64,000 nucleotides of DNA from Physcousia sp015060555 (GCA_015060555.1 SUYG01000032.1:1-64000), one strand, 5' to 3'. Positions 7,278-16,555 are shown, counted from the first letter of the stretch. Numbers and translations are program-made. The notes: generated from the sequence alone by a model not told the origin.

Positions 7278-8783
7278 TTACTTTGTGATTTCCGTGATGG
7301 CTTCGCCCACACAGGCTGTAGGTTGCTGGATGTGCAACAGCTGGCACACGGTGGGAGCGATGTCGGTGATGTGAACCTCACGCGAGGTGGCGCCCTGCGG
7401 AATCTTCCATCCGTAGAAGAGGAGTGGGATGTGGGCATCGTAGGGGTTCCACTGGCCGTGTGTGGTGCCTTCTGCCGCAAGCCACGAGGACTGGGAGTAG
7501 CATTCGGGATCGCAGATAACAAGGATGTCACCCGAGCGACGAGGATGATAACCCATGAGCGCACGGTCGCGCAGGAGGGCGGGAAGGGGTTGGGTGGCTG
7601 CATTCTCGAAATCGACGACGAAGCTGACATGAGGTGCCGTGCGGAAGAACTCCATGAGAGAGGCCTTCACCTGATGGTAGTCGAGGCTCTGTGCTGCAAT
7701 AGCATCACGATCGAGGTAGAAGCGATAGCTGTGTTCAGCCTGAATGACGGGCTTGGCATTGCCGAAACGGCCGCGCACGAAAGCCTCCGCCTGGTCGCGC
7801 ATCCCCGGCTCGTTCCACTCGCCTGTAGGCAGATGGTGGTCGCGCAGGAACTGCTTGTTGTGCGCTGCGCCATGATCGGCGGTGAGGAAGGCCAGGTAGT
7901 TGCCGCGGCCTACATTCTCGTCCAGCGCTTCGAAGAGGCGGCTGAGTTCGCTGTCCAAGGCGAGGTAAGCCTCATCGGTGTGCTCGCCGCGCGTACCCCA
8001 GCGGTGTCCAATCACATCGGTCTGTGAATAGCTGACGCACAACATATCTGTGTCTGCGCCCTGTCCCAAGAGTTCACCCTGGATAGCAGCAATGGCCATA
8101 TCAGTGATAACGGTGCCGCAGAGGGTGGTGAGTCCGATGTCCTTGCCAGCCTTGCGGATAGCTTCGTTCTCGGCCATCAGGTTGTTGTGCTCGAATGCCC
8201 AAAAGGGCAGTTCTTCCATGTAGTAGGTGCTGCTGACGAAGCAGTTGTTGTCTGTGTCCAGCCAGTAGGCTGCATTGGCTGCATGGCCAGCAGGCAGGAT
8301 GGCTGCACGGTCCTTGTAGCTGATTCCGATGACACGCGAACGGAAGTCGGTGTGCAGGCGCAGCTGGTCGCCAATGGTGGTGGCCAGCATATAGTGGGGT
8401 GACATCTTCCCCTTCTTGCTCTTGCTGCCTACGGTCTGCACGGTGGAGTCCTCACAACAATAGACTTTGCGGCCATCGATGAGGAAGTTGTTGCCGCAGA
8501 TTCCGTGGAAAGCTGGCGTAGCACCGGTGTAGATCGAGGCATGGCCGATGGCCGTAATCGTGGGGACATAGTTAATCAGACAGTTGTTGCACGAATAGCC
8601 GTTGTCTATCATCCTGCGGAAACCGGTTTCGCAGAACTGGTCGTAGTAGCGGTCGAGATACTCCCATCGCATCTGATCGACAACGATGCCCACGACCAGC
8701 TTGGGACGTTGGTGGAAAGACGCCTGTGCGAAAGCCGAGATGGCAGCGAGGCAGAGGAGAAGGGAGAGGAGTGGTTTCTTCAT
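7278..8783 (-). CDS. PafA-like alkaline phosphatase
   Basis: A secreted phosphomonoesterase of the alkaline phosphatase superfamily, closest in motifs to Bacteroidetes PafA, an enzyme that releases phosphate from many monoesters in the periplasm. A signal peptide ends at about residue 20 (AISAFAQ). The predicted nucleophile is the second Thr of PTITAIGH (T77). GNN (98-99), KDR (K157, R159), DHGAAH and the late GTTHGQWNPYD complete the two-metal site and the Lys/Arg substrate clamp known for PafA. The 501-residue length is close to the usual size. It overlaps the upstream permease gene by ATGA, so the two are probably co-transcribed. Substrate preference in this organism is inferred from the family only. 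Confidence 0.88.
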   Translation of the reverse strand: MKKPLLSLLLCLAAISAFAQASFHQRPKLVVGIVVDQMRWEYLDRYYDQFCETGFRRMIDNGYSCNNCLINYVPTITAIGHASIYTGATPAFHGICGNNFLIDGRKVYCCEDSTVQTVGSKSKKGKMSPHYMLATTIGDQLRLHTDFRSRVIGISYKDRAAILPAGHAANAAYWLDTDNNCFVSSTYYMEELPFWAFEHNNLMAENEAIRKAGKDIGLTTLCGTVITDMAIAAIQGELLGQGADTDMLCVSYSQTDVIGHRWGTRGEHTDEAYLALDSELSRLFEALDENVGRGNYLAFLTADHGAAHNKQFLRDHHLPTGEWNEPGMRDQAEAFVRGRFGNAKPVIQAEHSYRFYLDRDAIAAQSLDYHQVKASLMEFFRTAPHVSFVVDFENAATQPLPALLRDRALMGYHPRRSGDILVICDPECYSQSSWLAAEGTTHGQWNPYDAHIPLLFYGWKIPQGATSREVHITDIAPTVCQLLHIQQPTACVGEAITEITK

Positions 8784-9868
8784 ATCGTTTCTTTTTCTTC
8801 AAGGACAAAACGCTTGTAGTAGGAAATAAGGAGTGTGGTGAGGGGGAGGGCGATGATAAGACCGATGAACCCGAGCAGGGAGCCCCAAACAGAGAGGGAC
8901 AGCAGGATGACAGCAGGGTTCAAGCCCATGGCTGAGCCCATAATCTTAGGCACCAGGAAAGTGTCCTGAATGAGCTGTACAACGCCAACCACGATGGCAC
9001 CCAACAGGAATATCCACCAGAAGTTCTCTCCCGTGTCGGCAGCCCTCAGCAACGCCAGCAGCGCCATGGGCAGGAAACCGAGAGTCTGCAGATAAGGCAC
9101 CAGATTCAGGAAGCCCATGAACATCCCCAGACCGATAGCCATAGGCATCCCCACGATGAGGAAGCCAATGGAGAAGAGGACACCCACGATGAAGGCTACC
9201 GTGCCCTGACCACGGAAATAGCTGTTCATGCCGCGTTCCACATCGTCAGCCAGCTGCTTGGCGAAAGCTCTGCTGGACTGCGGCACCATCTGCACCCAGC
9301 CTTCGGAGATGGATTCATAATCCTGAAGGATGAAGAACATATAAAGGAGGACGATGAGAGAGCCCACCAGCCCCACGGCGAAATCGACTGTCGAATAGAT
9401 GAAGTTCCACAGTTGCGTGAGCAAGGTCTGCACGCTGTCGAGGAAACTCTGGCTCTGCATGAAGTCAATGATTTTTCCCTGGTACTGAGGGAGATTCTGC
9501 TCCATAAACTCCTTGATGTAGGGAGCGAACTGCGAGCCGTTGAGGTACTTGTCAGAGAACTGCTGGATAAGGCTGCTCAGCTTGGAGAACTCATGGATGG
9601 TCGGGGGGATGACCAGCATAAAGAAGCCCGTCAGCGCGGCCAGCACAAGAATGGCTGCCACGATGATGCTGAGTGTGCGGTTGCGCAACTTACACTTGTA
9701 CTGCAGGAAACGCACCAGCGGATACATCAGATAGGCCAGAAGCCAGGCGATGAAGAAAGGCAGCAACACGCTGCTCAGACGATTGACGAGGAAGCCTATG
9801 ACCACAAGGATTGCAACTACGATTGCACTGCGGATAAAGCTGTCGAAGGTGATGGGAGACTTGAACAT
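8780..9868 (-). CDS. AI-2E family transporter (PerM/UPF0118)
   Basis: A 362-residue polytopic inner-membrane protein of the AI-2E transporter family, members of which export small solutes. Early helices include AIVVAILVVIGFLVNRLSS and LPFFIAWLLAYLMYPLVRFL. The long amphipathic middle is typical, and the family signature lies around FLNLVPYLQTLGFLPMALLAL and IQDTFLVPKIMGSAMGLNP. The gene ends in the start of the phosphatase gene (ATGA overlap, 8780-8783). No substrate can be assigned. The 100 bases to tdk hold short repeats but no clear promoter, so it could be read from the tdk promoter. Confidence 0.88.
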   Translation of the reverse strand: MFKSPITFDSFIRSAIVVAILVVIGFLVNRLSSVLLPFFIAWLLAYLMYPLVRFLQYKCKLRNRTLSIIVAAILVLAALTGFFMLVIPPTIHEFSKLSSLIQQFSDKYLNGSQFAPYIKEFMEQNLPQYQGKIIDFMQSQSFLDSVQTLLTQLWNFIYSTVDFAVGLVGSLIVLLYMFFILQDYESISEGWVQMVPQSSRAFAKQLADDVERGMNSYFRGQGTVAFIVGVLFSIGFLIVGMPMAIGLGMFMGFLNLVPYLQTLGFLPMALLALLRAADTGENFWWIFLLGAIVVGVVQLIQDTFLVPKIMGSAMGLNPAVILLSLSVWGSLLGFIGLIIALPLTTLLISYYKRFVLEEKETI

Positions 9869-9884
9869 TTCAACCAGGTGATTT

Positions 9885-9972
9885 CACTTTTGGACAATTT
9901 ACAATTGGACTGCTCGGCGCTTTGCAACGCTTCAGGCTTGAAGAATTTATAATTGGACGATTTACAATTTAT
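9885..9972. repeat. Low-complexity repeats of the AATTTACAATTGGAC type
   Basis: TGGACAATTTACAATTGGAC near 9892 and ATTGGACGATTTACAATTTA near 9951 are two copies of a repeat that also occurs at 12306-12370, 12430-12466 and inside rnr. Confidence 0.7.
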
Positions 9973-10550
9973 GGTTTGATAGCCTCTGCGTAACATTGAC
10001 GGCACAGGGGCTCGTATTCATGAGTCTCGCCGAGCATGACCTGACGGTCGCCTGCCACGATGCGATGGCTGACATAGGCCAGGGCGCCGCAGCGAACGCA
10101 GATGGCATGGACCTTCGTGACATCATCAGCGATAGCACAGAGCTGCGGCATAGGGCCAAAGGGATTCCCCTTGAAATCAAGGTCAAGGCCGGCAATGATG
10201 ACACGGATGCCGCGCTCTGCCAGCTCGTTGCACACAGGCACAATCTGATCGTCGAAGAACTGCGCCTCATCGATGCCCAGAACATCGCAGTCAGAGCCCA
10301 TCAGGAGGATGCTGGCAGCACTCTCCACGGGTGTCGAAGGGATGGCCTTGCCCTCGTGGCTGACGACATCCTCTTCGCTATATCGCACGTCAATCGCAGG
10401 CTTGAAGATTTCCACCTTCTGCTTAGCGAACTTGGCGCGTTTCATTCGTCGAATGAGTTCCTCGGTCTTTCCCGAGAACATGGAACCACAGATGACCTCC
10501 ACGCGTCCGCGCCTCATCATCTCGCCATGATAGTCTTTTTCGTTGCCCAT
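9969..10550 (-). CDS. tdk: Thymidine kinase (type II)
   Basis: Phosphorylates thymidine to dTMP in the pyrimidine salvage pathway, using ATP. The P-loop GSMFSGKTEEL lies at about residues 22-32 and the catalytic DEAQFF at about 94-99. The lasso/substrate segment AGLDLDFKGNPFGPMP follows. Two CxxC pairs (CVRC and CRQC) form the structural zinc site. The 193-residue length is normal for the tetrameric type II enzyme. A TACTTTTG box (minus strand 10579-10586) lies 29 bases upstream of the ATG. Its 3' end runs into the low-complexity repeats before the permease gene. Confidence 0.96.
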   Translation of the reverse strand: MGNEKDYHGEMMRRGRVEVICGSMFSGKTEELIRRMKRAKFAKQKVEIFKPAIDVRYSEEDVVSHEGKAIPSTPVESAASILLMGSDCDVLGIDEAQFFDDQIVPVCNELAERGIRVIIAGLDLDFKGNPFGPMPQLCAIADDVTKVHAICVRCGALAYVSHRIVAGDRQVMLGETHEYEPLCRQCYAEAIKP

Positions 10551-10578
10551 TTTAGTTGAATAGGTCTCATTTGGGCTT

Positions 10579-10586
10579 CAAAAGTA
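10579..10586 (-). promoter_or_regulatory. -7 promoter box for tdk
   Basis: TACTTTTG on the minus strand fits TAnnTTTG at a normal distance from the tdk ATG. Confidence 0.6.
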
Positions 10587-10681
10587 GTACATTCTTAAAT
10601 GATAGCCAAAGAAAAAAGGAGAAAAACTGCAAGAAATGCAAATAAAACATAAATCGTAAATCGTAAATCGCAAAATATATC

Positions 10682-10689
10682 TACCTTTG
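10682..10689 (+). promoter_or_regulatory. -7 promoter box directly before rsmI start
   Basis: TACCTTTG ends only four bases before the GTG start at 10694. Transcription should begin at or very near that codon, which implies a leaderless mRNA. Confidence 0.55.
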
Positions 10690-10693
10690 CCGC

Positions 10694-11398
10694 GTGTTAT
10701 ACCTTATACCTACGCCCGTGGGCAATTTGGAGGACATCACAATGCGTGCCCTCCGTGTGCTCAAAGAGGCCGACTTGATTCTTGCAGAGGACACGCGCAC
10801 GAGCGGTCTTCTGCTGAAGCATTTCGAGATCCACCGTCCCATGCTCTCTTACCATAAGTTCAACGAGCACCAGACGGTGGCAGGCATCGTGCAGCGTCTG
10901 CTGGCCGGCGAAACGGTGGCCGTGGTGAGCGATGCTGGGACACCAGGCATCAGCGACCCGGGTTTCTTGGTGGCACGCGAAGCCATCCGCGCAGGTGTAG
11001 AGGTCAGCTGCTTGCCTGGAGCTACAGCTTTTGTGCCGGCATTGGTGGCCTCCGGTCTGCCCTGCGACAAGTTCTGCTTCGAGGGCTTCCTGCCCCAGAA
11101 GAAAGGCCGGCAGACACGTCTGCAGCAGTTGGCCAGCGAGCCGCGGACGATGGTGTTCTACGAGTCACCCCACCGCGTGGTGAAAGCCCTGCAGCAGTTC
11201 ATCGAAGTCTTTGGCGCCGAGCGTCCTGTGGCTGTCTGCCGCGAGATCTCCAAGGTACACGAAGAAGTCGTGCGCGGCACACTCACCGAAGCCCTCGCCC
11301 ATTTCACAGCGCATGAGCCCCGAGGGGAGTTCGTGATCATTGTCGGCGGCGCGGAAGGGAAAGAAGGGAAAAGTGAAAAGGGAAAAAGTGAAAAGTGA
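10694..11398 (+). CDS. rsmI: 16S rRNA (cytidine-2'-O)-methyltransferase RsmI
   Basis: 2'-O-methylates C1402 of 16S rRNA in the P-site region, using S-adenosylmethionine. The start is GTG, fixed by the conserved N-terminus MLYLIPTPVGNLEDIT. The tetrapyrrole-methylase fold motifs AEDTRTSGLLLKHF, VSDAGTPGISDPG and FYESPHRV are present. The last 14 residues (GKEGKSEKGKSEK) are not part of the family. They are translated from a GGGAAAAGTGAAAAG-type low-complexity repeat that also occurs between genes here. The GTG lies four bases after the promoter -7 box, so translation may be leaderless. Confidence 0.95.
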   Translation: MLYLIPTPVGNLEDITMRALRVLKEADLILAEDTRTSGLLLKHFEIHRPMLSYHKFNEHQTVAGIVQRLLAGETVAVVSDAGTPGISDPGFLVAREAIRAGVEVSCLPGATAFVPALVASGLPCDKFCFEGFLPQKKGRQTRLQQLASEPRTMVFYESPHRVVKALQQFIEVFGAERPVAVCREISKVHEEVVRGTLTEALAHFTAHEPRGEFVIIVGGAEGKEGKSEKGKSEK

Positions 11399-11454
11399 AA
11401 GATTGATTATATAATTTGTTCATAGGGACTACGTCCCCATATAAAAAAGAAAAT

Positions 11455-12306
11455 ATGAAAAAATTAGTTCTTTTGCCCCTGTGCCTGATGGCACTTGTGG
11501 CTTGCAATGATGCCAAGAAGGCTGAGGAGCGCGCACAACAGGAGCGTGACTCCCTGATGCAAGTAATCGACGAGAAAGAAACGGAACTCAATGAAATCAT
11601 GGGTTCTATTAACGAAGTACAAGAAGGATTCCGCCTCATCAACGAGGCTGAAGGCCGCATCACCGTGGCCAACGGTAATCCCGAAGCAGCCTCGTCGCGC
11701 GAGGTGATTCGTGAGAACCTCTCCTTCATCCGCGAGACCATGCAGCAGAACCGCGACAAGATTCAGCAGCTGCGCGAGAAGCTGAAGACCACCACCGTCA
11801 ACGTGGAGAAACTCACCAAGACGATTGAGAACCTAACAAAGCAGCTTGATGAGCAAAGTCAGCGTGTACAGGAACTCACAGCACAGCTGGCAGAACGCGA
11901 TGTGACGATTGCCGAGCAAGGCGAGCAGATCAATGCCCTCAACGAGAATGTCAACGAGCTACAGGCTGACAACCAGCAGAAGCAGGAGACCATCCAGGCA
12001 CAGGACAAAGACCTTCACTCAGCGTGGTTCGTGTTCGGCACAAAGGCCGAGCTGAAGGAGCAGCGCATCCTGCAGAAGGGCGATGTGCTGAAGACCAGCG
12101 ACTTCAACAAAGACTACTTCACGAAGATTGACATCCGCATCGACAAGGAAATCAAGCTCTACAGCAAGAGCGCCGAGATCCTGACCAACCACCCGGGCGG
12201 TTCCTACACGCTGGCAAAGGATGCCAAGGGTCAGTATGTCCTGAGGATTACAGATCCCACGAAATTCTGGAGCACCAGCAAATATCTTGTAATCCAAGTC
12301 AAGTAA
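11455..12306 (+). CDS. Coiled-coil lipoprotein, Cbp1-like
   Basis: A 283-residue exported lipoprotein. The ATG at 11455 gives a signal peptide ending in the lipobox LVAC. From about residue 18 to 185 the sequence is a nearly continuous heptad-rich coiled coil (EERAQQERDSLMQVIDEKE, then TIENLTKQLDEQSQRVQEL). A compact C-terminal domain of about 95 residues follows (SAWFVFGTKAELKEQRILQ, YLVIQVK). The layout resembles Bacteroidales proteins annotated as Cbp1-family collagen-binding adhesins; I recall this from general knowledge and cannot verify it here. It may anchor or space an envelope structure. It follows rsmI by 56 bases, which include a small hairpin GGGACTACGTCCCC. Confidence 0.75.
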   Translation: MKKLVLLPLCLMALVACNDAKKAEERAQQERDSLMQVIDEKETELNEIMGSINEVQEGFRLINEAEGRITVANGNPEAASSREVIRENLSFIRETMQQNRDKIQQLREKLKTTTVNVEKLTKTIENLTKQLDEQSQRVQELTAQLAERDVTIAEQGEQINALNENVNELQADNQQKQETIQAQDKDLHSAWFVFGTKAELKEQRILQKGDVLKTSDFNKDYFTKIDIRIDKEIKLYSKSAEILTNHPGGSYTLAKDAKGQYVLRITDPTKFWSTSKYLVIQVK

Positions 12307-12468
12307 TTGGACAATTTACAATTGGACAATTTGCAATTGAACCATTAAACAATTGGACTATTGGACTATTTACAAATTAACCATGTCATCAGCCTGACTC
12401 TTACAAAACTTTGAGAAGGGAGATAAATAATTGTAAATTGTCCAATTGTAAAATTGTAAAACTATCAG
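12307..12468. repeat. Low-complexity repeats before hflX
   Basis: Several imperfect copies of GGACAATTTACAATTGGAC in direct and inverted order (12306-12370, then the complement ATTGTAAATTGTCCAATTG at 12430-12450) fill the gap. They could fold into a long AT-rich hairpin around 12310-12460. Confidence 0.7.
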
Positions 12469-13734
12469 ATGAAGGAGTTTGTCATCACAGAGGCGCAGGC
12501 AGAGACTGCGGTGCTGGTGGGGTTGATAACCCCACAGCAGGATGAGCGGAAGACGACAGAATATCTCGATGAGTTGGAGTTCTTGGCGACGACGGCAGGT
12601 GCCGTGACCGTCAAGCGCTTCACTCAACGTGTGAACGGTCCGTCCAGTGTCACCTATGTTGGCTCGGGCAAGCTCGATGAAATCCGCGCCTATATCGTTG
12701 CAGAGGAGGATGCCGAGCGCGAGGTGGGAATGGTCATCTTCGATGATGAACTCAGCGCCAAGCAGCTCCGCAATATCGAACAGGCGCTGAAGGTCAAGAT
12801 ACTGGATCGCACCAGCCTCATCCTTGACATCTTTGCCATGCGCGCACAGACCGCCAACGCCAAGACACAGGTGGAGCTGGCACAATACCGCTATATGCTG
12901 CCCCGTCTGCAACGTCTGTGGACGCACCTGGAACGCCAGGGCGGCGGCTCCGGCAGCGGCGGTGGCAAAGGCAGCGTGGGTCTGCGCGGCCCTGGTGAGA
13001 CGCAGCTGGAGATGGACCGGCGTATCATCCTGAACCGCATGAGCCTGCTCAAACAGCGTCTGGCTGACATCGACCGCCAGAAGAGCACCCAGCGCAGCAA
13101 CCGAGGGCGCATGATTCGCGTGGCATTGGTGGGCTACACCAATGTCGGCAAGAGCACGCTCATGAACCTGCTGTCCAAGAGCGAGGTGTTTGCCGAGAAC
13201 AAGCTCTTCGCCACCCTGGACACCACTGTGCGCAAAGTCATCATCGACAACCTCCCGTTCCTGCTGTCTGACACGGTAGGCTTCATCCGCAAGCTGCCGA
13301 CAGACCTCATCGAATCCTTCAAGAGCACGCTGGACGAGGTGCGCGAAGCCGACCTGCTCGTACACGTGGTGGACATCTCACATCCCGACTTCGAGGAACA
13401 GATCAAGGTCGTAGAGAAGACGCTCAGCGATCTCGGCTGTGCCGACAAGCCCTCCATGATCCTCTTCAACAAGATTGATGCCTACACCTTCACGCCCAAG
13501 GATGCTGACGACCTCACGCCCGCCACGCGCGAGAACCTCTCTTTAGAAGAACTGCAGCGCACGTGGATGGCCAAACTTGGCGGCGACTGCCTCTTCATCA
13601 GCGCAGCCCAGCGTGTGAACATCGACGCGCTGAAGACCACGCTCTACCAGCGTGTGCGCGAGCTACACGTACAGAAGTACCCCTATAACGACTTCCTCTT
13701 TCAACATTACGAAGAGGAAAATCCACAAACATAA
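12469..13734 (+). CDS. hflX: GTPase HflX
   Basis: A ribosome-associated GTPase that splits stalled or heat-damaged 70S ribosomes. The N-terminal HflX domain is followed by the glycine-rich linker GGGSGSGGGKGSVGLRGPGE. The G domain begins at about residue 222 (G1 GYTNVGKST) and has G3 DTVGFIRKLP and G4 NKID. The C-terminal tail is short. The 421-residue length is typical. It is followed by ddh after 18 bases and ribF after 4 more, so the three may form one transcript although their pathways differ. Confidence 0.96.
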   Translation: MKEFVITEAQAETAVLVGLITPQQDERKTTEYLDELEFLATTAGAVTVKRFTQRVNGPSSVTYVGSGKLDEIRAYIVAEEDAEREVGMVIFDDELSAKQLRNIEQALKVKILDRTSLILDIFAMRAQTANAKTQVELAQYRYMLPRLQRLWTHLERQGGGSGSGGGKGSVGLRGPGETQLEMDRRIILNRMSLLKQRLADIDRQKSTQRSNRGRMIRVALVGYTNVGKSTLMNLLSKSEVFAENKLFATLDTTVRKVIIDNLPFLLSDTVGFIRKLPTDLIESFKSTLDEVREADLLVHVVDISHPDFEEQIKVVEKTLSDLGCADKPSMILFNKIDAYTFTPKDADDLTPATRENLSLEELQRTWMAKLGGDCLFISAAQRVNIDALKTTLYQRVRELHVQKYPYNDFLFQHYEEENPQT

Positions 13735-13752
13735 TCATTCTATTCAAGCACA

Positions 13753-14652
13753 ATGAAAAAGATCCGTGCAGCCGTCGTTGGTTACGGCAACATTGGTAAG
13801 TACACTCTGGAGGCTCTCATCGAGGCTCCCGACATGGAGATTGCAGGCATCGTGCGCCGTCGCGGTGCCGAGGATTGCCCCAAGGAGCTGGCAGACTACA
13901 AGGTGGTGAAGGACATCCGCGAGCTGGAGGCTGTGGATGTCGCCATCCTGGCTACGCCGACACGCAGCGTAGAGGCCTACGCCAAGGACATCTTGGCACT
14001 GGGCATCAACACCGTTGATTCCTTCGACATCCACACGAAGATTGTGGAGCTGCGCCGCTCCTTAGATGCCGCCGCCAAGGCCGGCAACGCCGTGAGCATC
14101 ATCAGCGCCGGCTGGGACCCGGGTTCTGACAGCGTGGTGCGCACACTCATGGAGAGCCTGGCCCCGAAGGGCATCTCCTACACCAACTTCGGCCCTGGCC
14201 GCTCGATGGGACACAGCGTCTGCGTGCGCTCCAAGGCGGGTGTCAAGGATGCGCTGTCGATGACCATCCCTGTGGGACAAGGCATCCATCGCCGCATGGT
14301 GTATGTGGAACTGGAGGATGGTGCAAACCTTGACGAGGTCACGGCAGCCATCAAGGCTGACCCCTACTTCGCATCGGACGAGACACACGTGTTCCAGGTT
14401 GACAGCGTGGATGCGCTGAACGACGTGGGCCATGGCGTGAACCTGGTGCGCAAGGGCGTCAGCGGCCAGACTCACAACCAGCTCTTCGAGTTCAACATGA
14501 AGATCAATAACCCCGCCCTAACGGCACAGGTGCTGGTCAACGTGGCCCGCGCCTCAATGCGTCAGCAGCCCGGCTGCTACACGATGATCGAAATCCCCGT
14601 CATCGACCTGCTGTCAGGCGAGAAGGAGGAGATTATCAAGCATCTGGTGTAA
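13753..14652 (+). CDS. ddh: meso-Diaminopimelate dehydrogenase
   Basis: Catalyses the one-step, NADPH-dependent reductive amination of tetrahydrodipicolinate to meso-DAP, the short lysine/peptidoglycan route found in many Bacteroidetes. The N-terminal Rossmann motif is AVVGYGNIGKYTLEA. The substrate domain carries SAGWDPGSDSVVRTLME, NFGPGRSMGHSV and the C-terminal QPGCYTMIEIP. At 299 residues it is close to the usual 320-330. The next gene starts four bases after the stop. Confidence 0.95.
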   Translation: MKKIRAAVVGYGNIGKYTLEALIEAPDMEIAGIVRRRGAEDCPKELADYKVVKDIRELEAVDVAILATPTRSVEAYAKDILALGINTVDSFDIHTKIVELRRSLDAAAKAGNAVSIISAGWDPGSDSVVRTLMESLAPKGISYTNFGPGRSMGHSVCVRSKAGVKDALSMTIPVGQGIHRRMVYVELEDGANLDEVTAAIKADPYFASDETHVFQVDSVDALNDVGHGVNLVRKGVSGQTHNQLFEFNMKINNPALTAQVLVNVARASMRQQPGCYTMIEIPVIDLLSGEKEEIIKHLV

Positions 14653-14656
14653 TATA

Positions 14657-15586
14657 ATGGTTGCTACCATCGGCTTCTTCGATGGCGTGCATCGCGGCCA
14701 TCAGTGCCTCATCCGGCAAGTGCAGGATGAGGCACTGCAGCGTGGTATGCGGTCGCTCATCATCACCTTCGACCGCCACCCGCGGGCGGTGTTCGCGCCA
14801 GATGCCGTGCCGCCGCTGCTGACGACGGCCGAGGAGAAGATGGCACTGCTCAAGGCCACGGGCATCGATGACATCTATGTCCTGCCCTTCGACAAGACGA
14901 TGGCGGCGCTGAAGGCCCGCGAGTTCATGCAGCAGGTGCTGAAGGAGCAGCTGGGCGTGAAGGTGCTGGTCATCGGGTATGACCACAGGTTCGGGAAGCC
15001 CCTCTCCGGCTCCCCCCGTGGGGGGGAGGGATTCCTCGAGTACCAGGGCTATGGCCGGGAAATGGGCATCGAGGTGGTGCTGGCGCAGGAGCTGGAGGGC
15101 GAGCATGTGAGCAGTTCCGTCATTCGCAGAGCGCTGGAAGCCGGTGATGTGCAACGGGCAGCACAGCTGCTGGGACGCCCCTATACATGGACGGGGCGGG
15201 TAGTGCACGGCCATGGAGTAGGACATCAGCTCGGTTTCCCCACGGCAAACCTCACAGCCGTGGGTTCTGAGAAAATGCTGCCAGCACGTGGCGCCTACGC
15301 AGTGAGAGTGAAAAAAGAAAAAGTGAAAAGTGAAGAATGGGATGGTGAAGAATGGGCTGCGGGGATGCTGAATATCGGGCAGCGTCCTACCCTCGACAAC
15401 GGCACAGACACCTCCATAGAAGTTCACCTTTTTGACTTTCAAGGAGACTTGTATGGACAGCTCCTCACCTTATCATTTATTGCGCGCCTACGCGAAGAGC
15501 GACGTTTCGACAGCGAAGCGGAACTGACAGAACAGCTGAGACGGGACAAAGAGAGATGCTTGGAGCTTGCGCTGGCGCGCGCCTAA
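14657..15586 (+). CDS. ribF: Bifunctional riboflavin kinase / FAD synthetase
   Basis: Converts riboflavin to FMN and then FAD. The N-terminal nucleotidyltransferase domain has GFFDGVHRGHQ and IIGYDHRFGK-type residues. The C-terminal flavokinase domain has GRVVHGHGVGHQLGFPTANL and MLNIGQRPT. The 309-residue length is normal, but two in-frame insertions stand out. PLSGSPRGGEG near 15000-15032 comes from a GC-rich palindromic repeat, and KKEKVKSEEWDGEEW near 15308-15357 comes from a GTGAAAAGTGAA repeat. Both lie in loops (after FGK, and before the GMLNIG strand), so function is probably kept. The start is the ATG four bases after ddh. Confidence 0.94.
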   Translation: MVATIGFFDGVHRGHQCLIRQVQDEALQRGMRSLIITFDRHPRAVFAPDAVPPLLTTAEEKMALLKATGIDDIYVLPFDKTMAALKAREFMQQVLKEQLGVKVLVIGYDHRFGKPLSGSPRGGEGFLEYQGYGREMGIEVVLAQELEGEHVSSSVIRRALEAGDVQRAAQLLGRPYTWTGRVVHGHGVGHQLGFPTANLTAVGSEKMLPARGAYAVRVKKEKVKSEEWDGEEWAAGMLNIGQRPTLDNGTDTSIEVHLFDFQGDLYGQLLTLSFIARLREERRFDSEAELTEQLRRDKERCLELALARA

Positions 15587-15599
15587 GGCACTTTCGTGC

Positions 15600-15685
15600 G
15601 GTTTATGGTTAAGGGTTAAGGGGGGTTAAGGAGTTTAAGGGGCTTTTATATTTCATATTTTAAAGTTCATATTTTAAAGTTCAAA
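15600..15685. repeat. Short tandem repeats before the CPBP gene
   Basis: GGTTAAGGG-type repeats (about 15606-15643) are followed by two copies of TTCATATTTTAAAG (15650-15678). No clear promoter was seen. Confidence 0.6.
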
Positions 15686-15689
15686 GAGC

Positions 15690-16475
15690 ATGGGAAATAG
15701 GAAATGGTGGGTGTATATCCTGATATTCTTTATCAGCCAGTTCGCCGCAGTCGCGCTGCCTTTTGGCTTGCGAGCATTTGGCATTGGATTCTCCGGCAGC
15801 ATGTTCATGTCCATAGCGCTGCTGATGGCTAACCTGCTGGCAATTGTTTTTTTCCTTCTCTATCGTCCGGCAGAGGTGACATGGTCGGCCACGTTCGCGG
15901 GTCTTCGCGGGCAGAACCGGCGGCGGTCGGTGTTGGTGTTCCTGCTGGCCATTCCCACCTGTTTGCTGGTGAACCTCATTCAGGAAGCTTTCTTCCCGGA
16001 TATCCCCAACCTCGTTGGCGAAGAGACCTTCAAGGATCTCATGTTCAATCCGCTGGGTCTCATCACCATAGCCGTCATAGGCCCTCTCAGCGAGGAACTG
16101 CTGTTTCGTGGCGGCGTGCTGACCAGCATCCACCAGAAGTATGCCTCGCAAGGTCCCGCCTCAGCCATCGCCTTCAGCGCCGTACTCTTCGCGCTCATCC
16201 ACTTGAACCCTGCGCAGATGCCCGCCGCCTTCATCTTAGGTCTGCTTCTTGGTTTTGCCTATTGGTGGACCGGTTCGCTGGCCGCGCCCGTGTGCATCCA
16301 TGTCTTCAACAACTCCTTCGCCTGTCTGTTGGCCTACCTCTCGCCCGACGATGACAGCCTGATCGGCTTTCTCGGAGGCAGCGAGGGAGCCACGATTGCA
16401 GCGGCCGTAAGCATCTTCGCACTGGTTCTCCTCTTCAGACAAATCAAAGCCGAAGAGCACCCGAAAGAGATGTAA
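15690..16475 (+). CDS. CPBP family intramembrane metalloprotease
   Basis: A 261-residue polytopic membrane protein of the CPBP (CAAX prenyl protease/bacteriocin-processing) family. The three glutamate/histidine motifs are present: EELLFRG, FALIHLN (FxxxH) and HVFNN (HxxxN). Seven or eight hydrophobic segments surround them. Members cleave within or near membranes or give self-immunity to bacteriocins. No bacteriocin gene is adjacent, so the role here is unknown. The gap of 116 bases to topA contains a promoter box. Confidence 0.9.
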   Translation: MGNRKWWVYILIFFISQFAAVALPFGLRAFGIGFSGSMFMSIALLMANLLAIVFFLLYRPAEVTWSATFAGLRGQNRRRSVLVFLLAIPTCLLVNLIQEAFFPDIPNLVGEETFKDLMFNPLGLITIAVIGPLSEELLFRGGVLTSIHQKYASQGPASAIAFSAVLFALIHLNPAQMPAAFILGLLLGFAYWWTGSLAAPVCIHVFNNSFACLLAYLSPDDDSLIGFLGGSEGATIAAAVSIFALVLLFRQIKAEEHPKEM

Positions 16476-16555
16476 AAACAAGTCGCGCAGACATGTTTTA
16501 CATCAAAAAAAAGCGTTTTTTCCATATAATAAGGTGTAGTTCGTGAAATTTTGTG

